From: Ophiothrix spiculata
Taxonomy: Eukaryota > Echinodermata > Ophiuroidea > Amphilepidida > Ophiotrichidae
Assembly (NCBI GenBank): GCA_000969725.1
Contig: JXSR01S002292.1
Direction: 5' to 3' (one strand)
DNA: 20,464 nucleotides
Of this stretch, positions 1-8,639 are shown in pieces; the first letter of the stretch is position 1; every line of letters begins with the position of its first letter. The position numbers and the translations under genes were made by a program. The notes beneath the pieces were generated by a model, which had not been told where the DNA came from, did no database searches, and was given only the letters and a program-made list of their open reading frames with translations.

Positions 1-130
1 TGCTGTGCACCAACCTGAGGTAAACCTCAATCAGCTAGTTGCTGTGGCTGCTGTACCCCAATTTGAGGTAAAACTCCATCAGCTAGTTGCTGTGGCTGCT
101 GTACTCAACTTGAGGTAAAACTCCATTAGC

Positions 131-388
131 TACAATCAAGGAAATAAGTCTTTGGAATGGATGAGTTCTTTTGTGTCCATTCAACTATTTATAGGAGTAG
201 CAATTGGAGCAAATGATGTTCAAGTTAAATGTGCAAAGAAAATATCCTCTCCCTTCCACCCCAGTGTCAATGTTGTATAAAATAATGACATACGTATTCA
301 GACCAACATTGAGTGGGGCAGCGGGGGAAACTTTGAAAATCAGTGAGACGTATAGCAAAATGTGCCAACACTTTTTTCCCTGATTGTA
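131..388. mobile_element. Tc1/mariner-type MITE inserted in a 48-bp repeat unit
   Basis: The terminal inverted repeats caatcaaggaaataag (133-148) and its partner at 371-386 match at 14 of 16 positions, and a TA dinucleotide flanks each side (131-132, 387-388). Removing 133-386 plus one TA restores the normal agctagttgctg of a repeat unit, so the insertion boundary is exact. The 254-bp element contains an internal hairpin (about 265-325) with a ccacccc...tcaatgttg arm. It is too short to encode a transposase. It lies beyond the proposed stop codon, so would be in the 3' UTR or downstream of the gene. A relative lies at 15807-16041. Confidence 0.8.
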
Positions 389-424
389 GTTGCTGTGCAT
401 CGACCTGAGGCAAAACACTGTCAG

Positions 425-757
425 CTATTGCTGTGGTTCATCATCTTCAGCCGTTATCGGTCCACTGCTGGACGAAAGCCTCAGCATGTTTCTGCCATAA
501 TTGTCGATTTCTAGCTGTTCCCATCCACTGCACTGTTCCCCAATAAGTTGCTGTACCCCAATTTGAGGTAAAACTCCATCAGCTAGTTGCTGTGGTTGCT
601 GTACACCGGCCTGAGGTAAAACACCGTCAGCAAGTTGCTGTGGTTGCTGTATCTGAACTTGAGGTAAAATTCCATCAGCAAGTTGCTGTGGTTGCTGTAC
701 ACTGACCTGAGGTAAAACACCATCAGCAAGTTGCTGTGGTTGTAGTAATTGAGTATG
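425..757 (-). CDS. Continuation of the 16-residue repeat in a shifted frame, ending at a stop
   Basis: Downstream of the exon at 763-1002, the in-register translation of the 48-bp repeat is in a different frame. There it gives four good copies of QQPQQLADGVLPQVGV-like units, then reads through a SINE-like segment (IGEQCSGWEQLEIDNYGRN and SSSGPITAEDDEPQQ) to a TAG at 425-427. The frame change needs a 1-nt indel, or removal of the 29-nt GTAGGC...CCACAG segment at 734-762. Possible explanations are an assembly or sequencing error, a recent frameshift, or splicing to this block. The good conservation of the units suggests that it is or recently was translated. Confidence 0.4.
   Translation of the reverse strand, partial: HTQLLQPQQLADGVLPQVSVQQPQQLADGILPQVQIQQPQQLADGVLPQAGVQQPQQLADGVLPQIGVQQLIGEQCSGWEQLEIDNYGRNMLRLSSSSGPITAEDDEPQQ
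440..545. repeat. SINE-like conserved segment inside the coding repeat
   Basis: A segment of about 105 bp containing tccactgctggacgaaagcc interrupts a 48-bp repeat unit. Very similar ccactgctggacgaaggcc motifs are, to my memory, part of repeats spread through many invertebrate genomes. I cannot name the family safely. On the minus strand it is open in the repeat frame and adds about 30 residues before the stop at 425. Confidence 0.5.
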
Positions 758-762
758 CCTAC

Positions 763-1002
763 CTGAACTTGTTGAGGCACTAGTGGGACTTGTGGCTGCT
801 GTAACCCAATACCTCCATCAGCTAGTTGCAGTGGTTGCTGTACACCGACCAGAGGTAAAACACCATCAGCAAGTTGCTGTGGTTGTAGGCCTGGATTGAT
901 GAAACCTCCAGCGGCAGGTTGCTGTAGACCATCCTGGGGTAGTCCGCCTGGTGGGAGTACTGCCGCTCCACCTGGCTGCTGTTGTGGCAAACCGACACCA
1001 AC
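763..1002 (-). CDS. Pro/Gln/Gly-rich exon starting the 16-residue C-terminal repeat
   Basis: Acceptor tttttatatcatcag precedes VGVGLPQQQPGGAAVLPPGG in phase 0, matching the phase of the upstream exon. Residues 1-40 are Pro/Gly/Gln-rich. Two degenerate copies of the repeat QQLADGVLPLVGVQQP follow, then QVPLVPQQVQ. A possible donor CAG|gtaggc lies at 763/762, which would give a 240-nt symmetric exon. If that donor is not used, the same frame runs on into YNHSNLLMVF, which is the repeat read out of frame, until a stop near 583. The acceptor is well supported; the 3' end of the exon is uncertain. Confidence 0.65.
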
Positions 1003-1691
1003 CTGATGATATAAAAACAGCATATATTTTTAAAAATATAGGGATTTTTCACTAAAGTTTAAACAATGAATTAAAATTGATCATGGCCTAACTTTACTGG
1101 AGGGTTTCCGGTCACATACAAGGGGGTATCAAAAAGTTTTAAAGATCACTAAGAAGGAAAGGAACTATACCAATGAACTTTTGTCAGGATGATCACTCGT
1201 CTTTGTGTACATTATGGTACAAAAATGATGTCAATGGCATTTTTACTTGCCTGCCTCTGCTAACCAGGTAAAAATTAAAGATACGTGGCATGATAAAATC
1301 TGTGCATTTGATGGGTTAAAGCACAGTAATTCTATAAAGACACATCTAAAGTTTGGATATTTGATACCATAGTATAGGTTAGGATCTCTTTCTATTTATG
1401 CCAAATTTATGGAAATCAGTCAAATATGACGTCATAATGATGTAATAAAGCATGGCTGACCTGAAAATGTTGATTTTAGCGAATTACAATGTGGATTTTT
1501 TTGGCTAAATGAGGTTTTCTACTAACTCGAAATGTGGAGTCAGTTTTAAGTGGGGAAAATGAGTTACTCTGTACAGTGGTTATGTAAAGATGACATAAGG
1601 GTCACATAATAAAATTATGTTCCTGGCTGTATTTCTTCTTGGTGATCTTTAAAACTTTTTGATATCCCGTCATACTTGCAAAACACACTAC
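1003..1691 (-). other. Intron (689 bp), no further feature
   Basis: This intron lies between the poly-Gln exon and the Pro/Gln repeat exon, with donor gtagtgtgtt and acceptor ttatatcatcag. It is AT-rich. I see no exon, tRNA-like sequence or clear inverted repeat. A short sequence near its right end (ggtgatctttaaaacttttt at about 1641) recurs inverted near 1132 (aaaaagttttaaagatcac), so the interior may be a degenerate foldback. Confidence 0.55.
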
Positions 1692-2000
1692 CTGTGGTTG
1701 AAACTGATCTGCTGGTAGTTGTTGCTGTTGCTGCAGCTGCTGTTGAAGCTGTTGCAGCTGCTGCTGCTGCTGTAAATCCTTCTGCTGCTGCTGTAATTCT
1801 TCCTGCTGTTTCAATAACTGGTCTTGCTTTGCTTTCCTTTCTGCATCTTCTTTTTCTTTCTCAAGTTTTTCTCCTTCTTCTTTTTCCTTTTGTTCTTTCT
1901 CTCGTTCTTTTTCCTTTTGTTCTTCCTCGTGTTGAACTCGGAGCTTCTCTAGTTCTTCTGCTTGTAGTTTGATAATCTCCTCTTGTCGTTTTTGTTGTTC
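1692..2000 (-). CDS. Long Glu/Lys then poly-Gln coiled-coil exon
   Basis: A 309-nt exon (103 residues, phase 0-0) with acceptor attaactcacag and donor CAG|gtagtgtg. It starts EQQKRQEEIIKLQAEELEKL, continues through Lys/Glu-rich heptads (about residues 20-65), then a Gln-dominated stretch with short runs of Q (about residues 66-95), and ends LPADQFQPQ. The pattern predicts a long single alpha-helix or coiled coil. A similar Gln/Glu coiled coil occurs in the tail of SLC38A10 (KEQQVQQKR), as I recall it. CAG/CTG-type codon runs make the poly-Gln part prone to length change. A 98-codon plus-strand frame overlapping this exon is a shadow. Confidence 0.85.
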
Positions 2001-2473
2001 CTGTGAGTTAATGAAAACAGGAAAAACGAAAGTGAGGCAATGCTTAATCAATGTTTTTTCATCAGTTACTTTGAGAGGAGTCTACATAACATTAGTTTTT
2101 AAGCACCTAATATCTTTGCAAGGAGCTTCTTTGACATTATTATCGAAATCATTAAATTTCCTAAAAATTAAATCTGCTTGTTTACTCCACGCTTTTGTTG
2201 TGTTCAAAATTTCATGAATTGTAAGACATTTAATGATTTCAATAATAGTGGTAATGATCATGTCATCCTATGCATATCTGCATCAAGTGACCATGTCTAT
2301 GGGGCACACTCACATATATGAGCACGGTACTTAGTTCTCGCGGTCAAGATCCCCCTTTTCAGGCCTCTAGTGGGGGTCTCATTTTCAGTATAATTCATTT
2401 TTATACCATTTTTTGACTGAAAATTCAACATTTTGTTCCAAACTACATAACACTGAAAAAAGTGGAAGTTTCA

Positions 2474-2759
2474 TATTTGAATAGATTTAAACGTGCGGTG
2501 AAAAATATATTGAAATGAATTTTAAACTGGGCAACCAAACAACGTTAATGACAGTCAGCGAAAAAATCACTGACCAGGGTTAGAACTGAAGGCCTATAGA
2601 TATAAAATCGACCGCTCTTCCCCATCTGACTCATTAGCTCAGTTGGTAGAGCATGGCACTAGTAATGCCAAGGTCCCAGGTTCGAATCCTGTATGGTCAG
2701 TGATTTTTTTCGCTGACTGTCATTAACATTGTGTGGTTGCCCAGTTTAAAATTCATTTC
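2474..2759. mobile_element. Foldback of a tRNA-derived SINE, flanked by 14-bp direct repeats
   Basis: Two arms of about 67 bp (2510-2576 and 2694-2761) are near-identical inverted copies: ctgggcaacca...gttaatgacagtcagcg and its complement. Between them, next to the right arm, lies a tRNA-like head (2627-2699). The left side also keeps a piece of the same head in reverse (agggttagaact). The 14-base direct repeat aagtggaagtttca at 2460-2473 and 2760-2773 looks like a target-site duplication. The structure is best read as a head-to-head or snap-back SINE copy inside an intron. Confidence 0.7.
2627..2699 (+). pseudogene. tRNA-like SINE head (tRNA-Thr(AGT)-like), not a functional tRNA
   Basis: A box A (tagctcagttgg) and a perfect box B (ggttcgaatcc) are present, with a 5-bp anticodon stem tggca/tgcca around the loop ctagtaa (anticodon AGT). 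The acceptor stem needs a bulged base (tgac-t-cat against atggtca), and the outer T-stem pair is mismatched. Its right end continues without a break into the inverted-repeat arm. It is therefore a SINE promoter head or tRNA pseudogene; a low-grade real tRNA is unlikely. Confidence 0.7.
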
Positions 2760-2904
2760 AAGTGGAAGTTTCAGCTTTGTGCTAGACATAACTATCATTT
2801 TCAAATTTAAGTGCACAGGAGAATGGTTACCGAACTGACACGAATGAAACCCATAAAATCAAATTTCAACTAAATAGTCACTTGCAAACTATTACTAATA
2901 TTTT

Positions 2905-3410
2905 CTAGATAAAATTATCTGGCTGGATTTACCTGGTAGCACCTGAGATGAAAACAACTTTAGTTATTCTCATCTCAGGTTGCACTGGAAGATAATTTGA
3001 GTACATTCTGATAATAAGTTAAGATCATCATTCTCGACACATTTTATACATTCTTGGGAAGCCTGGAGGATATACTTTGTATGGAATAGCAAGGCACAGT
3101 TCACAAATATTGGTACGATTGAGTTTGTAATTTTAACCAATCAAATAGGGTTTTCGAGATGAGTTTTAATAATATTCCTATTCTATCATGGAATTCTCAC
3201 AACAGGGATAATTTTGTTCTGTGTATGAATAACATCTGAATCTATGGGCAAAATAAAAAATTATTGGACAATGTAAACAAAAATCCAGGGCAGGGGTTAC
3301 ATTCACAAACAAAGGGGCCCTGCAATCTGGATTTTTGTTTACTATACTCACATGCTAGCTCTAAAGGCCAAATAAATTATTATTTGGCCTATAGACCTAG
3401 CATGGGAGTA
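2905..3410. repeat. Three successive small foldbacks in the 4.6-kb intron
   Basis: (a) About 2912-3001: aaattatct...cacctgagatgaaaa against ttctcatctcaggttgcac...agataattt. (b) About 3272-3346: tgtaaacaaaaatcc against ggatttttgtttact. (c) About 3350-3405: catgctagctctaaaggcca against tggcctatagacctagcatg. Each has arms of 15-40 bp and looks like a MITE remnant. Clear target duplications were not found. No coding sequence is seen here. Confidence 0.6.
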
Positions 3411-3518
3411 TTAGTAGAATTGGCAGAAATTGTTGTATAATATTTCATTTTAATGAAACAGGGACTATTTTGTTTTATGTTTTATTTAGTTATTTTCATT
3501 TGGTATGAGTGTTATAAT

Positions 3519-3766
3519 CAGGCCCATACCCAGGATTTTTTCAAAGGGGTGCGGGATTTTCAAAAAGGGTACCATTTTGGGATTAAATATTCATTTTGGT
3601 CGACCCGAAACTAATTTCAGTGGTTTTACCCCAAAATTAACTTTATAATGGTGATTTGTGTTTGAGGGTCCTTTTTGTACTTTTTGGTGGACCTTTTTGG
3701 TAAGTTGTCAAATTTGGAGGGAGGTACGACGCCTACAACGCAATCTCCACCCTAAATATGGGCTTG
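3519..3766. mobile_element. hAT-type MITE with 8-bp target duplication
   Basis: The ends are inverted: caggcccatacccagg at the left and the complement of caagcccatatttaggg at the right. The 8-bp direct repeat gttataat occurs at 3511-3518 and 3767-3774. An 8-bp duplication with CA-G-starting ends fits the hAT superfamily. At 248 bp it has no coding capacity. It lies in the intron between the exons at 6567-6668 and 1692-2000. Confidence 0.75.
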
Positions 3767-3774
3767 GTTATAAT

Positions 3775-4869
3775 AACAAATCAAGTATTAAAGTATGTAA
3801 ATTAAAAAAACAAACTTGAAATGTAAATGGCTTGGAATAATGATTAAATGCATAAAAAGTCTTCAATCTTCTCAAGACAAAAGTTACTTTTTGTAAGCAA
3901 GGAACTATTGTTATCGGATATTGAATACAGGGTTAACAATGACTTTACATGCAGTGTACAAAGACCATTGGCTCCGTAATTTGATTATCATTTTGAACAC
4001 AATGCGATAAAAAAAAAAATAAAAAAAAAATAGCCATATTTTGATATAGTGTATACCAGGATTTAAATTTTAAACTAGAAAACTGTATGCTATTAATAAT
4101 ACCATTTAAGTTAAATTTACAAATTGAATACAATTTTACATTTTCTAATAACACCAACATGGTGGTTGTGAGTACCAAATTGGATTGAAATGGCATTGTA
4201 TGCAAACCCTCTACGTATACTACTTCCGCTAAAATTGGAGTATCACATTTCTAAATGAATTTAATATTCAATGTCTTCAATTTGACTGACGTCCAGAAAT
4301 TCTAAAGTTAGGAGTTCAGCGTCAGAATGTTATGGGAAATTATTGCCCTCTCAGTGACATGACACTCCGCGGTCAATATTTTCCCATATCATATTCCGCT
4401 TTATACCATTATCATGCTTGGATCAAATATTGGATCCAAAACATGATAGTGATAAAATTGGATGATTAACGCACAATATTTATTGGTCTTGCTATGATCT
4501 TAAAATATTGGGCGAGACATTTTGCAACTCATAGCTCGACCAATAAATATGGGCTCAATCGATTCAATTTTATACCAAACATCGAAAAGTGCTGGAGACC
4601 AGAACTGGTGCTATTGTTTTTCTAAAATGTAATTTACTAGCTGTAATCTACATAAGGTTAGAAGTTCATATCAGAAAGTTAAATGTTAAAAATTAATAAG
4701 GCATGTAAAAATAGCATGTACCACATTCATTCCAATAATAAATGGCCCTGATGGCATTTAGTAACCAACTCTGGGTAAGCCACATTTATTCTACTTCCAG
4801 TACTTGTAGCATGTTATATGCATATAAACCATTTGCATACTTTTAGATACATGTACTTGCATGGCATGC
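3775..4869. other. Intronic stretch with two small hairpins
   Basis: No exon is seen. Two hairpins occur: 4401-4456 (ttataccattatcatg...ggatc / gatcc...catgatagtgataa) and 4473-4552 (caatatttattggtc / gaccaataaatatgg). The remaining sequence is AT-rich, with a poly-A run at about 4009-4030. The open frame seen on the minus strand at 3945-4205 is low in complexity and not supported. Confidence 0.5.
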
Positions 4870-4874
4870 TATTA

Positions 4875-5337
4875 CCCCGTTCAGACACACACAAAAGTAG
4901 TTGTGACGTAAGTCGACATCGAGTTCATTCTAAATTTCAAATACAACCTTGGATTAGTGGAAAGTATTTCTCGACTCATGACCGTTCACACATTGTACGA
5001 TGTTGAAGTCGAATTGAAATGAACTCTGACTTGTAATTTGCGTACGCCCTCTTACGTCTTGTTTGACTTCCAGGTCAATGCGCTGTGAAAGTAAACACAA
5101 ATTCAACTCGATTAAAGCCGACAGGTGTTCACACTTACGGAAAGTCGTCGTTAGTCGTGTTACTAATGCGCCTTAACTTGCTTTTTAGCGAGCAAGAAAT
5201 TTGATGTAAGATGACTTTTTGATAGATGTCTTAAGTCAGCTCGAACTGGTCACACACAAGCGTATTTTGATCTCGATATAACTCGAATACGACTAGAGAC
5301 ATCTGAAGACGACTTTTTGGCTCGTGTCTGAACGGGG
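4875..5337. mobile_element. MITE with ccccgttcagacac inverted ends
   Basis: The left end ccccgttcagacacac and the right end gtgtctgaacgggg are inverted copies, flanked on both sides by tatta (4870-4874 and 5338-5342). The duplication could be a 3-bp TTA/TAA within this, which would suit a PIF/Harbinger-like family; the superfamily is uncertain. The 463-bp interior has no long frame. Internal variants of tcgacatcgagttc and its inverse suggest sub-terminal repeats. Confidence 0.65.
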
Positions 5338-5344
5338 TATTAAT

Positions 5345-5879
5345 TTATTTTGAGTCGGAAGCAAAATGTGTAATTAAATGCCATTTTTGACATTTACACT
5401 TGTTCTGACTTGATTTTATATCAATGATGGAGAACAATTTCTTGGGTGGGCTCTTATTAGAATAAATATGGTACTCAAACAAATGCAAAATCATTAGAAT
5501 CTGTTTTATATTAATATGAAGTGAAAATCCATATAGTATGAAAGTGTAACATAAAACACGGGATGAACCATGCAAATGATGAACAAAAATACATACAATG
5601 TGAGTGGTGCAAACATGATAATTTATCAAATGTACTACAAAGAGAATCTATCAGTCATTGTGCTGTTCACAATTGTTTGTGGCAGTATTTTGTGAACACG
5701 TACTCAAAGTCATGAGCGTATACGCAGATCGTTTACAACTTTATAAAGGAAGCTCGCGTCAGAGACGATTATGTGATCTTGTTCGACGCGTTTACAAATC
5801 AAATCCACAAACACTGTGCTTTTTATCTCATCCAGGCTTAAATTTAACATCAAATAGCTTACCTTACTTTTAATGTTAA
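5345..5879. other. Intronic stretch, unclassified; one plus-strand open frame
   Basis: The plus strand at 5658-5873 is open without an internal stop (reads ...HVLKVMSVYADRLQLYKG...) and is locally richer in CpG than its surroundings. I do not recognise it. The minus strand is also partly open here, splice sites are not convincing and no ATG context stands out. It may be a transposon fragment. The rest (5345-5640) shows nothing. Confidence 0.3.
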
Positions 5880-6566
5880 TGTAATTTCATCCCCCCCCCC
5901 CCAATAGCAATAGAATGAAAATGCATAGAGCATTCATCCCAGCGTCCTCAAAATGCCTTTTTATTAAATGGTATCAGTCAACCGTCGTTGTCCGCTTAAA
6001 CGTTTAAACGGATAGTATAGACAGCGTTATCCACGACACCATAAAGCATTAACCACCTTACCTCATCATAAGCAAGATTAATACAATTTTGCTCTCCTCA
6101 ATAGAAAATAAAAATGCCTACTGTCTTTATAACAATCTTTGGTTATTCCTAGTGGTTACATAACAGTGCAAGCCATCGTGCCATCCATCAAAACATGGCG
6201 TCCTCAATGTCATCCATGCGATTAAGCATCAACCACCCTATCTTTATACTAGGATTAATATAATTTTGCCCCCAATAAAAAAAGCATACTATGTTCCATG
6301 CAATCCACAGCAATCTTTACTCAAACCTAGCTGTTACATAACACTGCAAGCCATCGTGCCGTTCACCAAACACAGCGCCCTCTATCCATCCATGTGCGAT
6401 TGTGCATCAACCACCTTACCTCCCTAAAAGGATGAAAATGCATACTGCATTCATAGAAATCTTTAGTCATTCATACTGAACAGTGCAAGCCGTCGTGCCA
6501 TTCACCAAACACGGCACCCTCTATCCCATCCATGCCGGCATCAAACGAGCGATTCAACTACCTTAC
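5880..6566. repeat. Tandem intronic repeat (about 200-bp units) ending at a splice donor
   Basis: Three to four diverged units share the order caaccaccttacct, attaatacaattttgc, ccaataaaaa, gcatact, gtgcaagccatcgtgcc and catccatg. Unit starts are visible near 6050, 6225 and 6405, and the last one begins at the exon donor (6554-6567, caactaccttacc). Each unit thus repeats a minus-strand aggtaaggtgg-like 5' splice-site motif, only the last of which borders the coding exon. A 12-base C run (5891-5902) precedes the block. Confidence 0.7.
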
Positions 6567-6668
6567 CTTAATTTCTTGGAGTTCTTTTTCCTGTTCTTCT
6601 TGTTTTATTTCATGTTCTACAACTTTCTCTTCGACAATCTTTTCTAAACTGGCTTGGTCTATATCCTT
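6567..6668 (-). CDS. Coiled-coil exon, copy 2 of a duplicated pair
   Basis: A 102-nt, phase 0-0 exon encoding 34 residues, from KDIDQASLEKIVEEKVVEHE to KELQEIK. It has acceptor tgtttaccaacag and donor AAG|gtaaggtagt. It is a paralogous copy of the exon at 9101-9193, three residues longer near its N-terminal end. The intron side of its donor merges into a tandemly repeated block (5880-6560) whose units repeat the ccaccttacct motif, so the real 5' splice site sits at the end of a row of look-alikes. Role: charged helix in the cytosolic tail. Confidence 0.8.
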
Positions 6669-8209
6669 CTGTTGGTAAACAAATATCACTCATAACCAGG
6701 CGTTGAAAATAAAAATGAATCCCCGAATTTATAAGAGCTGTCCAAGTCTTTCAAACATATACATTTCGTTCGAAGCCCAAACTAACATAAAAACCACTAT
6801 ATACTAAAACATAGCTGTGATCACTCAGAAGAGTGTCATATTATTGTATTTGTAACACCCAATTTCCTTATTAATATTTTTAATAACATAAAGATTGATA
6901 ACAGAACATAAATTTTTCATTTAAATAAGAGATATAGGGGTTCAAACAACATGGCTACTTTACAACTCCATTTTCTAGATAACACCTCCACCATGTATAC
7001 AAATACATGCACAAATCAATGAACATGCACACCCAACATGCAACCATTTTCACAAAATGACTGCACAGTTTATTGTAAGGATTGGTGAATAAATAAATAA
7101 GGTTACTGGGTCAAATATAAATATTCCATTAAGCACTAGTGGGGCTATGGTATTTTAATGAAGTTGATTTTTTTTTTCAACAGACCATTCACTTGCAGAG
7201 CTATGATATTTTTACAAGAGTTGATTTCCTTTCTATGATGTTTCAACAAAAGTTGATTTACTTTCAACAGGCCTTGCTATGCTATATTTTCATTTTTTCC
7301 CCTTTTGTTTTTGTTTGTTTGTTTGTTTAAAAGGCTACTCACTTGAGCCGTGATATTTTAACAAAAGTTGATGATACGTTGCAATACTAATCTATAGACA
7401 AGCGCACAATGATAATGTAGGCATTGGTTTGCATCTTTAAGAATCAAATCACGCTCTAGTTATTTTCAAATTTATTGAGTAGGGTCTTTACTTTGTTTGT
7501 TTTTTCGTTAAGTCCTTGTTAAATAAGCAAAGAGCTAGTTAGTAGTGACTTCACCATTTTAGTAAAGTGACAAAAATGTATATATATAAACACAAATAAA
7601 TAAGTTTATCATTAGTATAAGGAACGCATGACTTACAGATGTATTTTGCAGATTATTAATGACAAAGAATGATTTGCAAGGTAATAATAAGCAGTGGCTG
7701 GGGTCTAGTGGTAGTGCAATGATTATATACAATTAGCCTGTTCAAGTTTGTCGTAAGTTATCTCATTAAAGGACAAAGGATTTTATAAACTAAATCATAA
7801 ATGACAAAAGAAGTATCGAATTAATTTTACCGCACAAAAGAGGCCTGTCAATCAAAGTATAGGATAGCCTATTGTCTTCGACGAAAGCAAAAATCTCTAG
7901 GCGTCTTAGTTGTGCTTTTTCTCGTGTAAACACAAAAGGATTGTTACGGATTGCAATTTCTCAAGTGGGGATTATCTATACTTATTGACTCCAGTGAATA
8001 GAATAAGTAATGGGTTAATAAAATATTTTACTACGGATTACAAAAAGCATTGTTATGCGCGGACAGAACATTTGAATTAGCTAAATGTACTTCTTTGTCC
8101 AATTTGCAATTCTCTTTGTACATTCATTTCTTTTGAAAATCCTAAATAAAAAGTATATTTTGGAAAAGTATTCTTAATTACTTAAAGGGACTGGCCAAGT
8201 TTATCCACC
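6669..8209. other. Intronic stretch with short repeats
   Basis: No exon is seen. At about 7130-7375 there are four loose copies of a unit containing gctatgatattttaacaaaagttgattt, with a (gttt)n microsatellite at about 7304-7328. A (ta)n tract lies at about 7578-7588. The stretch from 7390 to 8200 is AT-rich without recognisable structure. Frames open here are low-complexity. Confidence 0.5.
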
Positions 8210-8467
8210 CTACTTTTCCTGCATGCGTATTTTTACATGAATTGATAGAGCATGCTCATAGTAATATAACATACCAGTAGTTTTCTTTGAATTTGTGGTA
8301 TATTGGAAAAACATTCCGGCCTGCTGGTCAAGGGTCAGTGATTTTTCACAGGTCATTGAGTATTTTTTAAGGAGGGCGTTTACATATTCCTTTAAATCAA
8401 CATTTTTATTAGAATGAAAGTCCATTTCGCTGAAGAAGTCTGTAGCGACAGCAGATGAAAATTTCAA
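8210..8467 (-). CDS. Unrecognised 85-codon open frame with plausible splice sites
   Basis: The minus strand reads a protein-like sequence (DFFSEMDFHSNKNVDLKEYV ... LTLDQQAGMFFQYTTNSKKT). Inside it are an acceptor-like tgtcgctacag before ACTTCTTC and a donor-like ACTG|gtatgtta. The exon so defined (about 8269-8440) has phase 1-1, which does not fit between the phase 0-0 neighbours of the surrounding gene. It is more likely a transposon remnant or part of a separate nested gene than a missed exon. No family is recognised. Confidence 0.2.
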   Translation of the reverse strand: MKFSSAVATDFFSEMDFHSNKNVDLKEYVNALLKKYSMTCEKSLTLDQQAGMFFQYTTNSKKTTGMLYYYEHALSIHVKIRMQEK

Positions 8468-8639
8468 ACAAGGTAAATTTCAGTGTTGTGATCCAAAGTT
8501 TAAATATAATGGATTTCAACATTTTCATATGTCATGGATACACATTATTCAGATTCTTCTCAGCGTTTTGCATTAACATTTGCAGGTCATATCATGAGCA
8601 CATATCCATAGGCCTCTCTTTACTACAATATCCTATCTG

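Larger units (their letters stand above)
1..900 (-). repeat. 48-bp minisatellite (16-residue QQPQQLADGVLPQVGV unit), interrupted
   Basis: About nine to ten copies of a 48-bp unit are present, recognisable on the plus strand by agttgctgtggttgctgta followed by cctgaggtaaaaca. Copies at about 545-900 keep coding sense on the minus strand. Copies at 388-424 and 1-130 are decayed: one has GAT TGA in place of GAT GGA and another lacks one base. The array is split by a SINE-like piece (about 440-545) and by a TA-flanked MITE (131-388). Most units contain both CAG|GT and ACAG| motifs on the minus strand, so the array is full of cryptic splice signals. Confidence 0.85.

Noticed and set aside
1676-1972. 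98-codon plus-strand frame, Ala/Val/Leu-rich
   Set aside because: It is the complement of the Glu/Lys/Gln coiled-coil exon, whose splice sites and phase are consistent on the minus strand.
2627-2699. Functional tRNA-Thr(AGT) gene
   Set aside because: Acceptor stem needs a bulge and the T stem has a mismatch. Its 3' end is fused to an inverted-repeat arm, as in a SINE.
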